19,427 bases of DNA from Gammaproteobacteria bacterium (GCA_019136395.1 JAGVUH010000047.1:14376-33802), one strand, 5' to 3'; positions 8,261 to 15,618 are shown, numbered from the stretch's first letter. Made by a program: numbers and translations. The notes: generated from the letters alone by a model not told the origin.

Positions 8261-8274
8261 GGCGCCATCATGGC

Positions 8275-8282
8275 GTCACGAC
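8275..8282 (-). promoter_or_regulatory. Intergenic GTCGTGAC motif, copy 3 (weaker flank)
   Basis: On the minus strand CCAGTCGTGACGCCATGATG covers the stop of the gp10-like gene and precedes the 286-residue gene by 14 bases. The 8-base core and the CCA to its left match copy 1; the right flank differs. Function unknown. Confidence 0.35.
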
Positions 8283-9103
8283 TGGTCGCCCAGGAATGCG
8301 GCGACATCCTGCCGCACTGCTTCTTGAAAAATACGCTCGGCGGCGCCGCGGTACTGGTCCACGGCGCTCTTGAGCGGGAAGCGCCCGGGCTGCGCGGGGC
8401 GAAGCCAGCCGGATGAGCCTTCAATCATGGTGCGGAAGGTCAGGTACTGGCTATGCCCGCCGCCACCGGGCTTGTCAAAGCGCACCATACCTTGCAAGCG
8501 CCGTACTCGCGCCGGGGCTAACCCAGCCTGCTGGAGATGCTCGCGGGTCAGGCGCCCGCCCCAGTGGTACTGGAGCTGCGGCACCATCCGCCCCGGATAA
8601 TTGCCGCTGGGGCGCTGGCCGATGCCGGTGATGTGCGACGGTGCCGCGCGCAGCACCTTGCGCGCCAGGGCATATTCCTGGGGGGTGAGCACGTTGCTGC
8701 CAAAGGAGATCCCCTGGCCCGACCCGGTGCCGGTGCCGTGGCGAAAGGGGATGATCAGGTAGCGGCGCCCGTCTTTAGTGCGTCGCACCTTGGCCGAGGT
8801 AGCGAGGATCTGCTTGAGGTCATAAGCCGCCGTGCCATATTCGATGGCCCCGGCATAGGGGGCGTTGGACGCCACCTCCCACTGCAGGTCACCCTTGGGC
8901 GTTAGGCTGATCGACTTGAGATAGCCGCCGGAGCGGGGGGTGATGCGCTTGCCCGTGGGTAGCGGCGCGCCTTGGGCATAAGCCAGCCACTGGCGATGCA
9001 CCTGGCTGGCGACCTGGTGCACGGCAAAGGCCAGGCGCGAAAACACCGGCCAGTCGGGCAGGGGCGGCAGTTGCAGGTCGATGATCAGGTCGATATCGGC
9101 CAT
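8276..9103 (-). CDS. HK97 gp10-like neck/tail completion protein
   Basis: The product is 275 residues and its ATG overlaps the stop of the preceding gene (TGATG). It has the characteristic NAPYAGAIEYGT motif (about residues 78-89), which occurs in the HK97 gp10/minor tail family. Before it comes a cationic stretch with GKRITPRSGGYLKSI. The C-terminal half (HSQYLTFRTMIEGSSGWLRPAQPG) adds another conserved-looking block. Members act in the neck between head and tail. The protein is roughly twice the usual family length, so it may carry an extra domain. The stop codon TGA is part of a GTCGTGAC repeat. Confidence 0.72.
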   Translation of the reverse strand: MADIDLIIDLQLPPLPDWPVFSRLAFAVHQVASQVHRQWLAYAQGAPLPTGKRITPRSGGYLKSISLTPKGDLQWEVASNAPYAGAIEYGTAAYDLKQILATSAKVRRTKDGRRYLIIPFRHGTGTGSGQGISFGSNVLTPQEYALARKVLRAAPSHITGIGQRPSGNYPGRMVPQLQYHWGGRLTREHLQQAGLAPARVRRLQGMVRFDKPGGGGHSQYLTFRTMIEGSSGWLRPAQPGRFPLKSAVDQYRGAAERIFQEAVRQDVAAFLGDQS

Positions 9104-9753
9104 CAGCGCGTGCGGCCAAATAAATCAAATCGGCGCAGGATGATTTTGCGCGGCAGGTCCAGGCCTTGATGATGGGCGCGGTCCTGGGGGAAATTGCCGT
9201 AAACAAAATACTCGGGGTATTTGCGCCCGGCCAAGCTGTAAGTTTGCAGCGGGTCGGGGCCTTGCCCGGCCCCCCAGGTCGGCTGGTTGTGTTCATCTAA
9301 AGTAGGTACCGCTAGTTCGACCAGGACTGGATGTTCCTGATCATCGGTGCCTCGCACCACGCAGCGCTCTAAGCTGCGCACCAAAAAGGGCAAGGGGCCA
9401 CTTTTTTCGCGCACCTGGGTCAAACTAAACGGCTCGCTGGAATTGATAAAAGTAACGCGATCAAACTCACCCAGAATATACAGGGGCGAATCGGACGGTA
9501 TTGTTACTACCAGATCGCCTGACTCCCACAAACCAAAAGCCGCCCATTCACGCTGTTGTTTTTGTCCGGATAACGCAACAACCCCTTCCACGTACTCGCT
9601 CCAGGCTTGGCCCACTCCATGACACAGAGCGCACGCCTGATCAGCGGCCCCGCTATGCGGATTGCGGCACGGACAGTCGATGGCCTCCCGCCAAAGCACC
9701 TGCTGCCCTAGGCCATTCAGAAAGCGATTGAAGTTGGACGGGTCGAGACGCAT
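9103..9753 (-). CDS. Neck protein with a cysteine cluster (head-closure-like)
   Basis: The product is 216 residues. Residues ~27-47 contain CPC-(x)12-CALC followed by HGVG, a four-cysteine, DnaJ-zinc-finger-like cluster known from phage neck/head-closure proteins; it probably binds one zinc ion. The rest is a beta-rich body (DLVVTIPSDSPLYILGEFDRV), fitting a small beta-barrel head-closure protein. Its position after the adaptor-like 252-residue protein and before the gp10-like protein supports a role at the head-tail joint. The C-terminal ~45 residues are Arg-rich. Exact family unknown to me. Confidence 0.65.
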   Translation of the reverse strand: MRLDPSNFNRFLNGLGQQVLWREAIDCPCRNPHSGAADQACALCHGVGQAWSEYVEGVVALSGQKQQREWAAFGLWESGDLVVTIPSDSPLYILGEFDRVTFINSSEPFSLTQVREKSGPLPFLVRSLERCVVRGTDDQEHPVLVELAVPTLDEHNQPTWGAGQGPDPLQTYSLAGRKYPEYFVYGNFPQDRAHHQGLDLPRKIILRRFDLFGRTR

Positions 9754-9774
9754 GGGGTAGACGCTGGGCCGGGA

Positions 9775-10533
9775 TCAGAACACCAGGCACTGCACGCCGT
9801 GGATGACCTGGCGCAACCGCTCCAGGTGCTGGTCGATATCGCCCTGGAACTTGTCCAGGTCCAGGCTGCGGCTCTCCGACAGGCCATCGGCGCTGATGCT
9901 GGACGAAGCGCCAACAAACTGCGCCTGCAGGATGCGCAGGGCGGCCATGCGCTGCACCAGGTCGACCAGTTCCGGGTACTGCTGGGCGGCATTGCGCAGC
10001 CCGGCGGTGTAACGCAGTTGAATCATCTGCGGCACGGTGCGCCCGGCGCCCATGACCTGCATGACCCACGCCGACAGCGGCGCGGCGAAGGCTTGAGTGC
10101 CCGGCACCAATCGGATGTGACCGTACTTCTTGTCGGTGCGAATCCAGTCCGCCGGCACAGTGAACACCCCACTATAGGGCTGGGGGTAGACAAACTGCAT
10201 GGAGTGGACGGCGACGATAGGCCGATGGCGGGTCACCAGATAGCCCCAGCGCTCGCCACTGAAAAAGTCGCCTTCCAGGTCGTAGCCCGGCTCTTCCACC
10301 CACGGGGTGCCGGCTTCGTCCAGGGCGTCTTTTTCCGCTTGGGTGGCGGTCTCGGGCAACACCAGGGTCGGCTCCAGGAACACGCGCAGGGCTAGTCCGG
10401 CATCGACCGTGGCCGCCCGCAATTGGGCGGCCAGATAGTCTTCGTCCAGGCTTTGCCCCGCCAGGGGCGTGCCAGCGATGCGGTCGCGACAGAAAGATGC
10501 AACCGCTGTCTGCATGTCGGGGAAGAGGCTCAT
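9775..10533 (-). CDS. Putative head-tail adaptor (neck) protein
   Basis: The product is 252 residues. Middle segments RHRPIVAVHSMQFVYP, FTVPADWIRTDKKYGHIRLVPG and MIQLRYTAG are typical of phage head-tail connector/adaptor proteins. The C-terminal helical part (YPELVDLVQRMAALRILQAQ, then a SESRSLDLDKFQGDIDQH block) ends in a long helix. It heads a run of neck and tail genes down to the tape measure gene. No Shine-Dalgarno is visible before ATG 10533; a GTCGTGAC repeat occupies that gap instead. Confidence 0.65.
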   Translation of the reverse strand: MSLFPDMQTAVASFCRDRIAGTPLAGQSLDEDYLAAQLRAATVDAGLALRVFLEPTLVLPETATQAEKDALDEAGTPWVEEPGYDLEGDFFSGERWGYLVTRHRPIVAVHSMQFVYPQPYSGVFTVPADWIRTDKKYGHIRLVPGTQAFAAPLSAWVMQVMGAGRTVPQMIQLRYTAGLRNAAQQYPELVDLVQRMAALRILQAQFVGASSSISADGLSESRSLDLDKFQGDIDQHLERLRQVIHGVQCLVF

Positions 10534-10547
10534 GCGGTCAGTGTGCC

Positions 10548-10555
10548 GTCACGAC
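10548..10555 (-). promoter_or_regulatory. Intergenic GTCGTGAC motif, copy 4
   Basis: On the minus strand GTCGTGACGGCACACTGACC fills the 26-base gap before the adaptor-like gene, where no Shine-Dalgarno is present. It is nearly identical to copy 2, more than 3 kb away. Function unknown. Confidence 0.45.
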
Positions 10556-10559
10556 CCGC

Positions 10560-10775
10560 TTACTCGGCTCGTTCGGCCAAGAGGTTGTGCAACTCATCAA
10601 TGCGAGCCGACAAGGCCAGGTCGGCGGCGATTCGCTCGTTCCGCTCATTGGCGCCATCGGTTGCCGTATACCGGGCGCCCTTGGCGGCAAAAAACGTCAG
10701 ATGAATCAACAGGGTCACCATGGCCACATGGAACAATGCCAGCATGCCGACCGCAAATTTGCGCGGGGTTATCAT
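10560..10775 (-). CDS. Small membrane protein with coiled coil, lysis cassette (holin/spanin-like)
   Basis: The product is 71 residues. A basic start (MITPRKFA) is followed by one membrane segment (VGMLALFHVAMVTLLIHLTFF, about 9-29) and then a charged helical tail (RNERIAADLALSARIDELHNLL). This single-pass shape fits a small holin or an inner-membrane spanin. The start overlaps the stop of a truncated upstream gene (ATGA), with GGAG 9 bases before. A frameshifted, N-terminally deleted paralogue lies at 11033-11188. The exact role is not determined. Confidence 0.65.
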   Translation of the reverse strand: MITPRKFAVGMLALFHVAMVTLLIHLTFFAAKGARYTATDGANERNERIAADLALSARIDELHNLLAERAE

Positions 10776-10929
10776 CGTGTAATTCTCCGCAGCTCTTCGA
10801 GGAAACGATGAAACTCCTTGTTATGGTCCTCCAAAGCGCCCTCCACTTTGTCGAGGGCAGCCTTGGTGTCACGAGTTGCCGTTATCTGATCCCGCGTTAG
10901 GTCTAAGAGCTGGTTGTGATACTCCTTTA
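10772..10929 (-). pseudogene. Truncated second copy of the holin-like gene (3' half only)
   Basis: Read on the minus strand, this stretch encodes EYHNQLLDLTRDQITATRD and continues to HRFLEELRRITR-stop. It aligns along its full length with the C-terminal half of the 113-residue gene at 11189-11530, including the identical ending FLEELRRITR and the same ATGA junction to the next gene. It lacks the N-terminal half with the membrane segment, and no start codon is available in its frame. Upstream it joins the truncated endolysin gene directly. It is a remnant of a tandem duplication. Confidence 0.85.
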
Positions 10930-11052
10930 CTCCACCTCGATCACGGTGAAGTCGATGGGCGTCATGATGATCGCCAGTTCGACTACCGCCACCAGGTCGG
11001 GATGGACCCCCTCCAGCCGGGAGCGACTACGCTTACTGAGCTTGAACGGCAT
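10927..11052 (-). pseudogene. Truncated endolysin gene (VanY/M15 L-Ala-D-Glu peptidase N-terminus)
   Basis: ATG 11052 with GGAAGG 6 bases upstream opens a 41-codon frame, MPFKLSKRSRSRLEGVHPDL continuing to LAIIMTPIDFTVIEVE and a stop. This is the signature N-terminus of phage VanY-type endolysins (peptidase M15), where ...DFTVIEG is normally followed by LRT and ~90 further residues. Here the sequence switches after IE into the remnant of the holin-like gene and stops. All zinc ligands (the SRH...D and HxW motifs) are gone, so it cannot be active. The good ribosome-binding site shows that it was once a working gene. Confidence 0.82.
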
Positions 11053-11188
11053 GTGCGCCTTCCTGTTCAGCTAATAGGTTATGCAATAGGTCGATCCGGG
11101 CGGCGAGGGCCTGATCAGAAGCAACGCGCTCCTGGCGTTCCCTGGCCCCATCGTCGGCGGTGTAGCGCGGTAATCTTACGGGACCAAA
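11033..11188 (-). pseudogene. Truncated, frameshifted copy of the small lysis membrane protein gene
   Basis: A start-like ATG overlaps the end of the upstream gene exactly as in the intact copy at 10775. After about 20 bases, though, the homologous frame (RYTADDGARERQERVASDQ, then ALAARIDLLHNLLAE) is out of phase with that ATG. About 33 residues, including the membrane segment, are missing. The homologous part matches RYTATDGANERNERIAADL and the helical tail of the gene at 10560-10775. It ends at TAA 11035-11033, overlapping the start of the endolysin remnant. Confidence 0.82.
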
Positions 11189-11530
11189 TCATCGCGTAAT
11201 CCTCCGTAGTTCCTCAAGAAACCGCTGGAACTCACGATTATGCTCCTCAAGTGTACTCTCGACCTTGTCCAGCGTGTTCTTGGTGTCGCGGATCGCCCCA
11301 ATCTGATCCCGCGTCAGTTCCAGGAGCTGATTGTGGTACGCCTTAGTCCAATCTTCCTTATCGCGGTACAGTACCAGCATCATCTTAACGGCCACCAAGC
11401 CGACCACCGCCCCCAGCCCCCACTGCACAAGAACCGTGAGCAGGCTGTCAAACTCCGTGACACGCGCCGCCGCCTCCGCTGCAACCACAGTAGAGGGTAC
11501 CGCTGACCAAGCATACAACGCCGGTCTCAC
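11189..11530 (-). CDS. Holin-like membrane protein with coiled coil
   Basis: The product is 113 residues with a GTG start that overlaps the preceding stop (GTGTGA), implying coupling. A short N-terminal segment is followed by a membrane helix (LLTVLVQWGLGAVVGLVAVK, about residues 30-52). After it comes a long charged coiled coil, from the YRDKEDWTKAYHNQLLEL block to FQRFLEELRRITR. This shape is seen in lysis-cassette holin-like or BhlA/UviB-type proteins. Position behind the spanin-like lipoprotein gene and before endolysin remnants supports a lysis role. A truncated paralogue lies at 10772-10929. Confidence 0.65.
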   Translation of the reverse strand: MRPALYAWSAVPSTVVAAEAAARVTEFDSLLTVLVQWGLGAVVGLVAVKMMLVLYRDKEDWTKAYHNQLLELTRDQIGAIRDTKNTLDKVESTLEEHNREFQRFLEELRRITR

Positions 11531-11751
11531 ACGTCGTTATCCGGCACGTCGAGCTTGACCCGCAAGGATGCCAGCAACGGTAAGACCAACGCATCGTCCA
11601 CTTTGGTCTCTGACTTGGCGATGGCGTCCTCCACGGCGTCTAGCAACTTATCCAGCGCCGTTTGCATGATGTCGTCAGGGATCAACGCCATAAGCGTCGG
11701 CAGCATTGCATTGACAATCGCCGTGGTCGGGGTCAGAAAGATCGCGTTCAT
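11527..11751 (-). CDS. Small lysis-cassette protein of unknown function
   Basis: The product is 74 residues starting MNAIFLTPTTAIVNAMLPTL. ATG 11751 is used rather than an upstream in-frame ATG because it overlaps the stop of the lipoprotein gene (AAATGA), the same coupling as the neighbours. The N-terminus is hydrophobic but too short and broken for a clear membrane helix. The rest is an acidic helix (LLDAVEDAIAKSETKVDDAL) ending VKLDVPDNDV. Small proteins with this ...DDALVLPL...PDND ending commonly sit beside phage lysis genes. I do not know the function. Confidence 0.65.
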   Translation of the reverse strand: MNAIFLTPTTAIVNAMLPTLMALIPDDIMQTALDKLLDAVEDAIAKSETKVDDALVLPLLASLRVKLDVPDNDV

Positions 11752-11918
11752 TTCACTTGATCCTGGCAATTAACGCCAAGTTGGTATTCAAACGACGCGA
11801 CGGAAAAGCGTCGCGCCTCGGCATCGGGCGCCACGCGCCCGGTAGGACCACACTGGCAGCCGGCCAAGAAAACCAGCAGGGCCAGTTCATAACGTCGCCG
11901 CCAGCGTAAACAGATCAT
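11748..11918 (-). CDS. Small lipoprotein, outer-membrane-spanin (Rz1)-like
   Basis: A 56-residue frame starts at ATG 11918 inside the end of the fibre assembly gene, with GAGG 9 bases upstream. It begins MICLRWRRRYELALLVFLAG followed by Cys21: a strongly basic n-region, a hydrophobic core and a LAGC lipobox, so a type II signal peptide cleaved before Cys21. The mature part is only ~36 residues with two more cysteines. Size, lipobox and place at the head of the lysis cassette fit an o-spanin, which disrupts the outer membrane. It lacks the proline-rich stretch typical of Rz1, so the function is inferred. Confidence 0.65.
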   Translation of the reverse strand: MICLRWRRRYELALLVFLAGCQCGPTGRVAPDAEARRFSVASFEYQLGVNCQDQVK

Positions 11919-12393
11919 CCAGTTGCGCCTCGGTCAAGCCCCAGGCGGAGGCAAGGCTCTGCACCCAGGGATGGGTCATGTCCACCTCGGCGGCGTATTC
12001 CCACTCGATCTGTACCGCCTGGCGTTGGCCAGCGTCCTCAATCGCGGCAATGGCGGCCTCGACTTGGGAGAGCAGGTTGGATTGCAGCAGGGCTAAGCGG
12101 GCCTGGCGCATCGTGACCACAGTGGGCACGCGAGCCTTGAGTTCGGCTGGCGTCAAGTCACGAATAACCCATTGCTGAGTCCATTGGCCGTTGATTTTTA
12201 CCGGCGTAGTCTCTTCAGCTACCTGTGTGGCTGGGTTGTAATCAGGCGAAATCGCCGTCACCGGCACGAGACCCAGTGCTGAGATATTGTTTTCCGTCAT
12301 TTCACGAGGGAAAGATACTTGTGGATAATCGGCGCGGATGTCGCTATGCGTTGTATAAACAGTTGCCGAAACAGGATCAAACCACATGATCAT
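11887..12393 (-). CDS. Tail fibre assembly-type protein
   Basis: The product is 168 residues. ATG 12393 overlaps the stop of the Gly-rich adhesin gene (ATGA), with GGAG just upstream; a second ATG lies two codons later. The N-terminal half is a beta-rich domain (MWFDPVSATVYTTHSDIR). The C-terminal half is the helical module common at the end of fibre-associated phage proteins: MRQARLALLQSNLLSQVEAA, then IEWEYAAEVDMTHPWVQSLA and a GLTEAQLDDLF motif. Such proteins follow fibre genes and help fold or attach the fibre, or ride on it. Confidence 0.75.
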   Translation of the reverse strand: MIMWFDPVSATVYTTHSDIRADYPQVSFPREMTENNISALGLVPVTAISPDYNPATQVAEETTPVKINGQWTQQWVIRDLTPAELKARVPTVVTMRQARLALLQSNLLSQVEAAIAAIEDAGQRQAVQIEWEYAAEVDMTHPWVQSLASAWGLTEAQLDDLFTLAATL

Positions 12394-13244
12394 ACATCTC
12401 CTGTATTGGTTGAAGGATAAGCGCGACCAGCGCCCCAGATAATACGCACAGCCCCTACACCACCGTAAGCAATTTCGCTACCGCCTTGCTTACTATTACC
12501 ACCTCCTCCGCCTCCATATTCGCCACCTATTGCGCCATAGCTAAATCCAGAAAGATTAGAAGCTCCCTCGCTGCCGCCGGAACCACCACCACCATTCGAC
12601 TCAGGCCATTGGCTACTATACCCTGCCAAGCCATTATCGCCCTGTCCTCGCAAGCCAACGCCACCGCCAGCACCAGCACTATAACTTTCTGAAGCAGATG
12701 AACCACTGCCGCCTCCACCGCCTCCACCGCCACTACCAGTCGTTGCACTAGATGCGCCGCCTCCGTTACCCCCGACACCGGCATAACCTGCCGCACCGCC
12801 GCCGCCGCCAGCATAGGTGGAAGTAGCGTCGGCGCCACTGCCCCCCGAGTATTTTACGACGCCCGTTGAATTACTAGCGGTTCCACCGGCACCGCCTGTT
12901 CGATGGTCGTAATCAACGCCTGCATCCGCGCCTGCCGCCGCCAGTACCAACGTAGTACCACCACGCTTTACTGAGCTGCTACTGCTGTTAATAGCCACAG
13001 AAAGGGTTTCGCCTGGCGTTACGGCAATGCTATTACTGTAAGCTAACGCGCCGCCTCCACCGCCGCCGCCGAAGGCCAAACCGGAAGAGTTTGAGCCGCC
13101 TTTACCCCCGCTCCCTACACACAAGATGCAAACCGACGTAACATTTGCCGGCACGGTCCAACTAGAGGAGCCTGCTGTCGTCCACGCCTGCTGACCGGCG
13201 GCTGCCGTTTTAGGAGTTCCAGACCTTAACCTGTGATGCAACAT
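12390..13244 (-). CDS. Glycine-rich tail adhesin (receptor-binding tip)
   Basis: The product is 284 residues. ATG 13244 overlaps the stop of the upstream fibre gene (TGATG) and has GGGAG 7 bases before, so it is preferred over a longer upstream frame. After a short helical start the domain begins WTTAGSSSWTVPANVTSVCI, the usual entry of the phage glycine-rich domain. Then come many Gly runs (GGGGGGG blocks) separated by short variable linkers. Such runs fold as a polyglycine-II helix sandwich, with the linkers forming the host-binding tip. It ends GAVRIIWGAGRAYPSTNTGD, a terminal motif widely shared by phage fibre proteins. Confidence 0.82.
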   Translation of the reverse strand: MLHHRLRSGTPKTAAAGQQAWTTAGSSSWTVPANVTSVCILCVGSGGKGGSNSSGLAFGGGGGGGALAYSNSIAVTPGETLSVAINSSSSSVKRGGTTLVLAAAGADAGVDYDHRTGGAGGTASNSTGVVKYSGGSGADATSTYAGGGGGAAGYAGVGGNGGGASSATTGSGGGGGGGGSGSSASESYSAGAGGGVGLRGQGDNGLAGYSSQWPESNGGGGSGGSEGASNLSGFSYGAIGGEYGGGGGGNSKQGGSEIAYGGVGAVRIIWGAGRAYPSTNTGDV

Positions 13245-13891
13245 CACGCCGCTCCCACCAGGGCGCCATAGACCTGGCTTCCGACTTTCCATAGTTCAAT
13301 GACGGTGTATTTGGTTGTGTCTAACGTCGGTGCGCTGCCACCCACCCACACCACACCGGAACCGCCAAAAGTGGCGTCTGTCCAGGTCAGTGTATACGCC
13401 GACCCGTCCAATACCATCAGCGTAACACTTTCACCCGCTGCAAAGTTGGTAGCTTTCGGCGTGCGGGCGGCGCCAAGCGTAATAAGTTGGATGCTCCCGT
13501 TGCCAGGATCAATCTCGAACGCCGCGCCGTCTTGAATGGTGTAGACATCTTCAGCGATTGCGCCGACAATTGCCGGATCAGTGAGCGTTTTGCTGGTCAG
13601 CGTCTGTTGGTCCGTGGTGCCCACGATAGCGCCGCTGGGTAGCGTCGGCGTGCCCGACAGACTGGAATAGGCGATCTGCGCCCCATCCCCGCCGTGGTGA
13701 TCGTGGCTGTTACCATTGGTCACGCCCTGAGCCGCCAAGGCATACTCGGCATAAGTCGATGCCGACAACCCAACCGCCAGACGGTTTTCATCGGTGATCA
13801 GATACGGCTCGCCCGCCGCCAGGCCGTTGGCCGCCGCTGCCGCATTGAGCTGCGCCCGCGTGCCGCGTTTGATCTTGATGATATTAGCCAT
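13244..13891 (-). CDS. Tail fibre-like protein with Mtd-type N-terminal domain
   Basis: The product is 215 residues. The N-terminus MANIIKIKRGTRAQLNAAAA followed by GLAAGEPYLITDENRLAVG resembles the N-terminal attachment domain of the major tropism determinant and many tail fibres. A histidine cluster (NGNSHDHHGGDGAQI) like the metal-binding trimerisation motifs of fibres follows at ~60-74. The rest is a small beta domain that ends VIELWKVGSQVYGALVG. It probably forms a trimeric minor fibre or the shaft carrying the Gly-rich adhesin, to which its gene is coupled. Paralogous at the N-terminus to the 570-residue fibre. Confidence 0.75.
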   Translation of the reverse strand: MANIIKIKRGTRAQLNAAAAANGLAAGEPYLITDENRLAVGLSASTYAEYALAAQGVTNGNSHDHHGGDGAQIAYSSLSGTPTLPSGAIVGTTDQQTLTSKTLTDPAIVGAIAEDVYTIQDGAAFEIDPGNGSIQLITLGAARTPKATNFAAGESVTLMVLDGSAYTLTWTDATFGGSGVVWVGGSAPTLDTTKYTVIELWKVGSQVYGALVGAA

Positions 13892-13905
13892 GTACGACGC
13901 CTGCT

Positions 13906-15618
13906 TTAGAAGGTCCCACCGTCAATCGTCAGGTTGCCAAACCCGAGCGTCGTCAGCACGGCAGCGGCGTCGACATCATCCAACAGGGTCCGCGCAAAGG
14001 CGGTCAGGGAAGTCATCGAAAAGGCGTCCGCGCCAGTCGAATAGATCATCTGATTGGCGGCGGTGGTCAACCCCGCCAAGGCGGTCAAGGTCGCGTCCGC
14101 CGCTTGCTTACCGTTGGCCAGGTCGTAGGCAGTCTTGACCGCGTTGGGAGTGGCCGCCGTGGTGGTCGAGGTGCTGCTGGTCGAATCCGTCAGTTGGAGG
14201 ATGCCGGTTTGGGCGGTGGAGCCAGTACGCACGTCCGCCACCACGCGCCCGGACACGCGCCCGTAGCTGTCCTTGGTAATAGACTGAACGAAGTTGATCC
14301 CCGCCGTGCCCGAGGTGTCGGTCTGGGTGACCGTCGCCAGGTCAATGTTGTCGGCGTTGACCACGATCCGCCCAGAGTCGGCAGTCACCACGTTGAGGGT
14401 CGACCCCGACTTGGTGAGACCCGCCCCGGCGTCAAACTGCCCCGCGCCCGAAAACTGGGTAAAGGCCAGGGCCGTGGTGCCCACCGTGATGGCGTCGTTG
14501 GTGGACAGCACCCAGCCAGAATCGGCATTGGCCGTGCCTTCAGCGACGAAGGTGAACATCCCCGCCGTCACTTCCGCGTCAGAGTCTGCATCGGTGGCCC
14601 GCGACCAGGCGCCGGCCGCGCACACATAGATACCGTTCTGGCTGGCCGTGTCCTGGTTTTTGACCAAGACGCGATTCCCGGCCACCACTGACACCCCGTC
14701 AATCGTCTGGGCACCCGACAGCGTGATGTTGGCGGTGGTCGCCACCCGGACGGACTCCTTCACGTCCAGACCCGTGCGGGCGGTGTCAACCGCCGCCTGC
14801 ACAAAGGCGGTGGTGGCAATCTGCGTCGTATTGGTCCCCGCCGAGGCGGTCGGCGCCGCCGGTACGCCGGTAAAGGTAGGACTGGCCAGGGGGGCGCCAC
14901 CCAGGTTGCTCAAGGCCGTAGCAGCGACCGTAGCCCCGGTACCGCCGTTGGCAATAGCCACCGTGCCCGTGACATTAGCCGCCGTGCCGGTCGTGTTCTG
15001 GTTGAGGGTCGGTACGTCCGAAGCGGCGATGGTACGGAAAGTAGGCTCTCCATCTGCCCCATTAGGCGCGGCGAAGAAGGTCTTTTGCGTCTGGCTGACT
15101 TTGGCGACGGTCAACGTGCCCGAAGTGGTAACCGGCGAATTGGTCACTGAGAACTCTGAGGGCATGGACAGCCCAACCGAGGTCACCGTGCCGGTATTGG
15201 CCGTCGCGCCGGTTGCTACCCCATCGAGCTTGGTCTTGTCGGCAGCAGACATGAAACCGGCCACGGAAGTGGTAGCCGCCCCATGCGCGGTCCCGGTCGC
15301 ACCGACATGGCTGATAGGGGCAGCGTCCGCAGCGATCTCAGCGTTGATGAAGGCGGTGGTCGCAATCTGAGTTGTGTTTGTCCCTTGCGCTGCCGTGGGA
15401 GCCTCGGGCGTGCCGGTAAACACAGGAGAATTCTTCTTGGCTAGGAAGCCCTCCCCGCCGATGCCGATGACCGAGGTGGCGCCGCCTGACCCATTGTCAC
15501 CCTTGCCGTAGTAGAGGATGTTATCAACTTCGTTGTAGGCCAATTCGGCGTTGGACAGGCTGCTGGGAGATCCCGCTTCGCCAGAAACACGCCGCTTGAT
15601 GCGGATTACGTTAGCCAT
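13906..15618 (-). CDS. Tail fibre protein
   Basis: The product is 570 residues, coupled by TGATG to the upstream collagen-like gene. The N-terminus [10 protein letters not shown]...[18 protein letters not shown] is the same attachment domain as in the next gene. Two copies of a segment containing [12 protein letters not shown] (about 64-90 and 246-272) show an internal duplication. In between lies the common shaft block [21 protein letters not shown] beta-prism segment with [16 protein letters not shown] (about 315-375) and shaft repeats ([20 protein letters not shown]) follow. The sequence is Thr/Ala/Gly-rich with few charged residues, as expected for a fibrous trimer. Confidence 0.88.
   Translation of the reverse strand: MANVIRIKRRVSGEAGSPSSLSNAELAYNEVDNILYYGKGDNGSGGATSVIGIGGEGFLAKKNSPVFTGTPEAPTAAQGTNTTQIATTAFINAEIAADAAPISHVGATGTAHGAATTSVAGFMSAADKTKLDGVATGATANTGTVTSVGLSMPSEFSVTNSPVTTSGTLTVAKVSQTQKTFFAAPNGADGEPTFRTIAASDVPTLNQNTTGTAANVTGTVAIANGGTGATVAATALSNLGGAPLASPTFTGVPAAPTASAGTNTTQIATTAFVQAAVDTARTGLDVKESVRVATTANITLSGAQTIDGVSVVAGNRVLVKNQDTASQNGIYVCAAGAWSRATDADSDAEVTAGMFTFVAEGTANADSGWVLSTNDAITVGTTALAFTQFSGAGQFDAGAGLTKSGSTLNVVTADSGRIVVNADNIDLATVTQTDTSGTAGINFVQSITKDSYGRVSGRVVADVRTGSTAQTGILQLTDSTSSTSTTTAATPNAVKTAYDLANGKQAADATLTALAGLTTAANQMIYSTGADAFSMTSLTAFARTLLDDVDAAAVLTTLGFGNLTIDGGTF

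Noticed and set aside
11796..11815. Hairpin with a 7-bp stem (CGCGACG/CGTCGCG)
   Set aside because: It lies inside the small lipoprotein gene and has no following T tract, so I do not call it a terminator; it may be chance in GC-rich DNA.
14648..15370. 240-codon plus-strand frame, Val/Ala-rich and apparently hydrophobic
   Set aside because: It is antisense to the Thr/Ala-rich tail fibre, whose ACC/GCC codons read backwards as Val/Ala; not a membrane protein.
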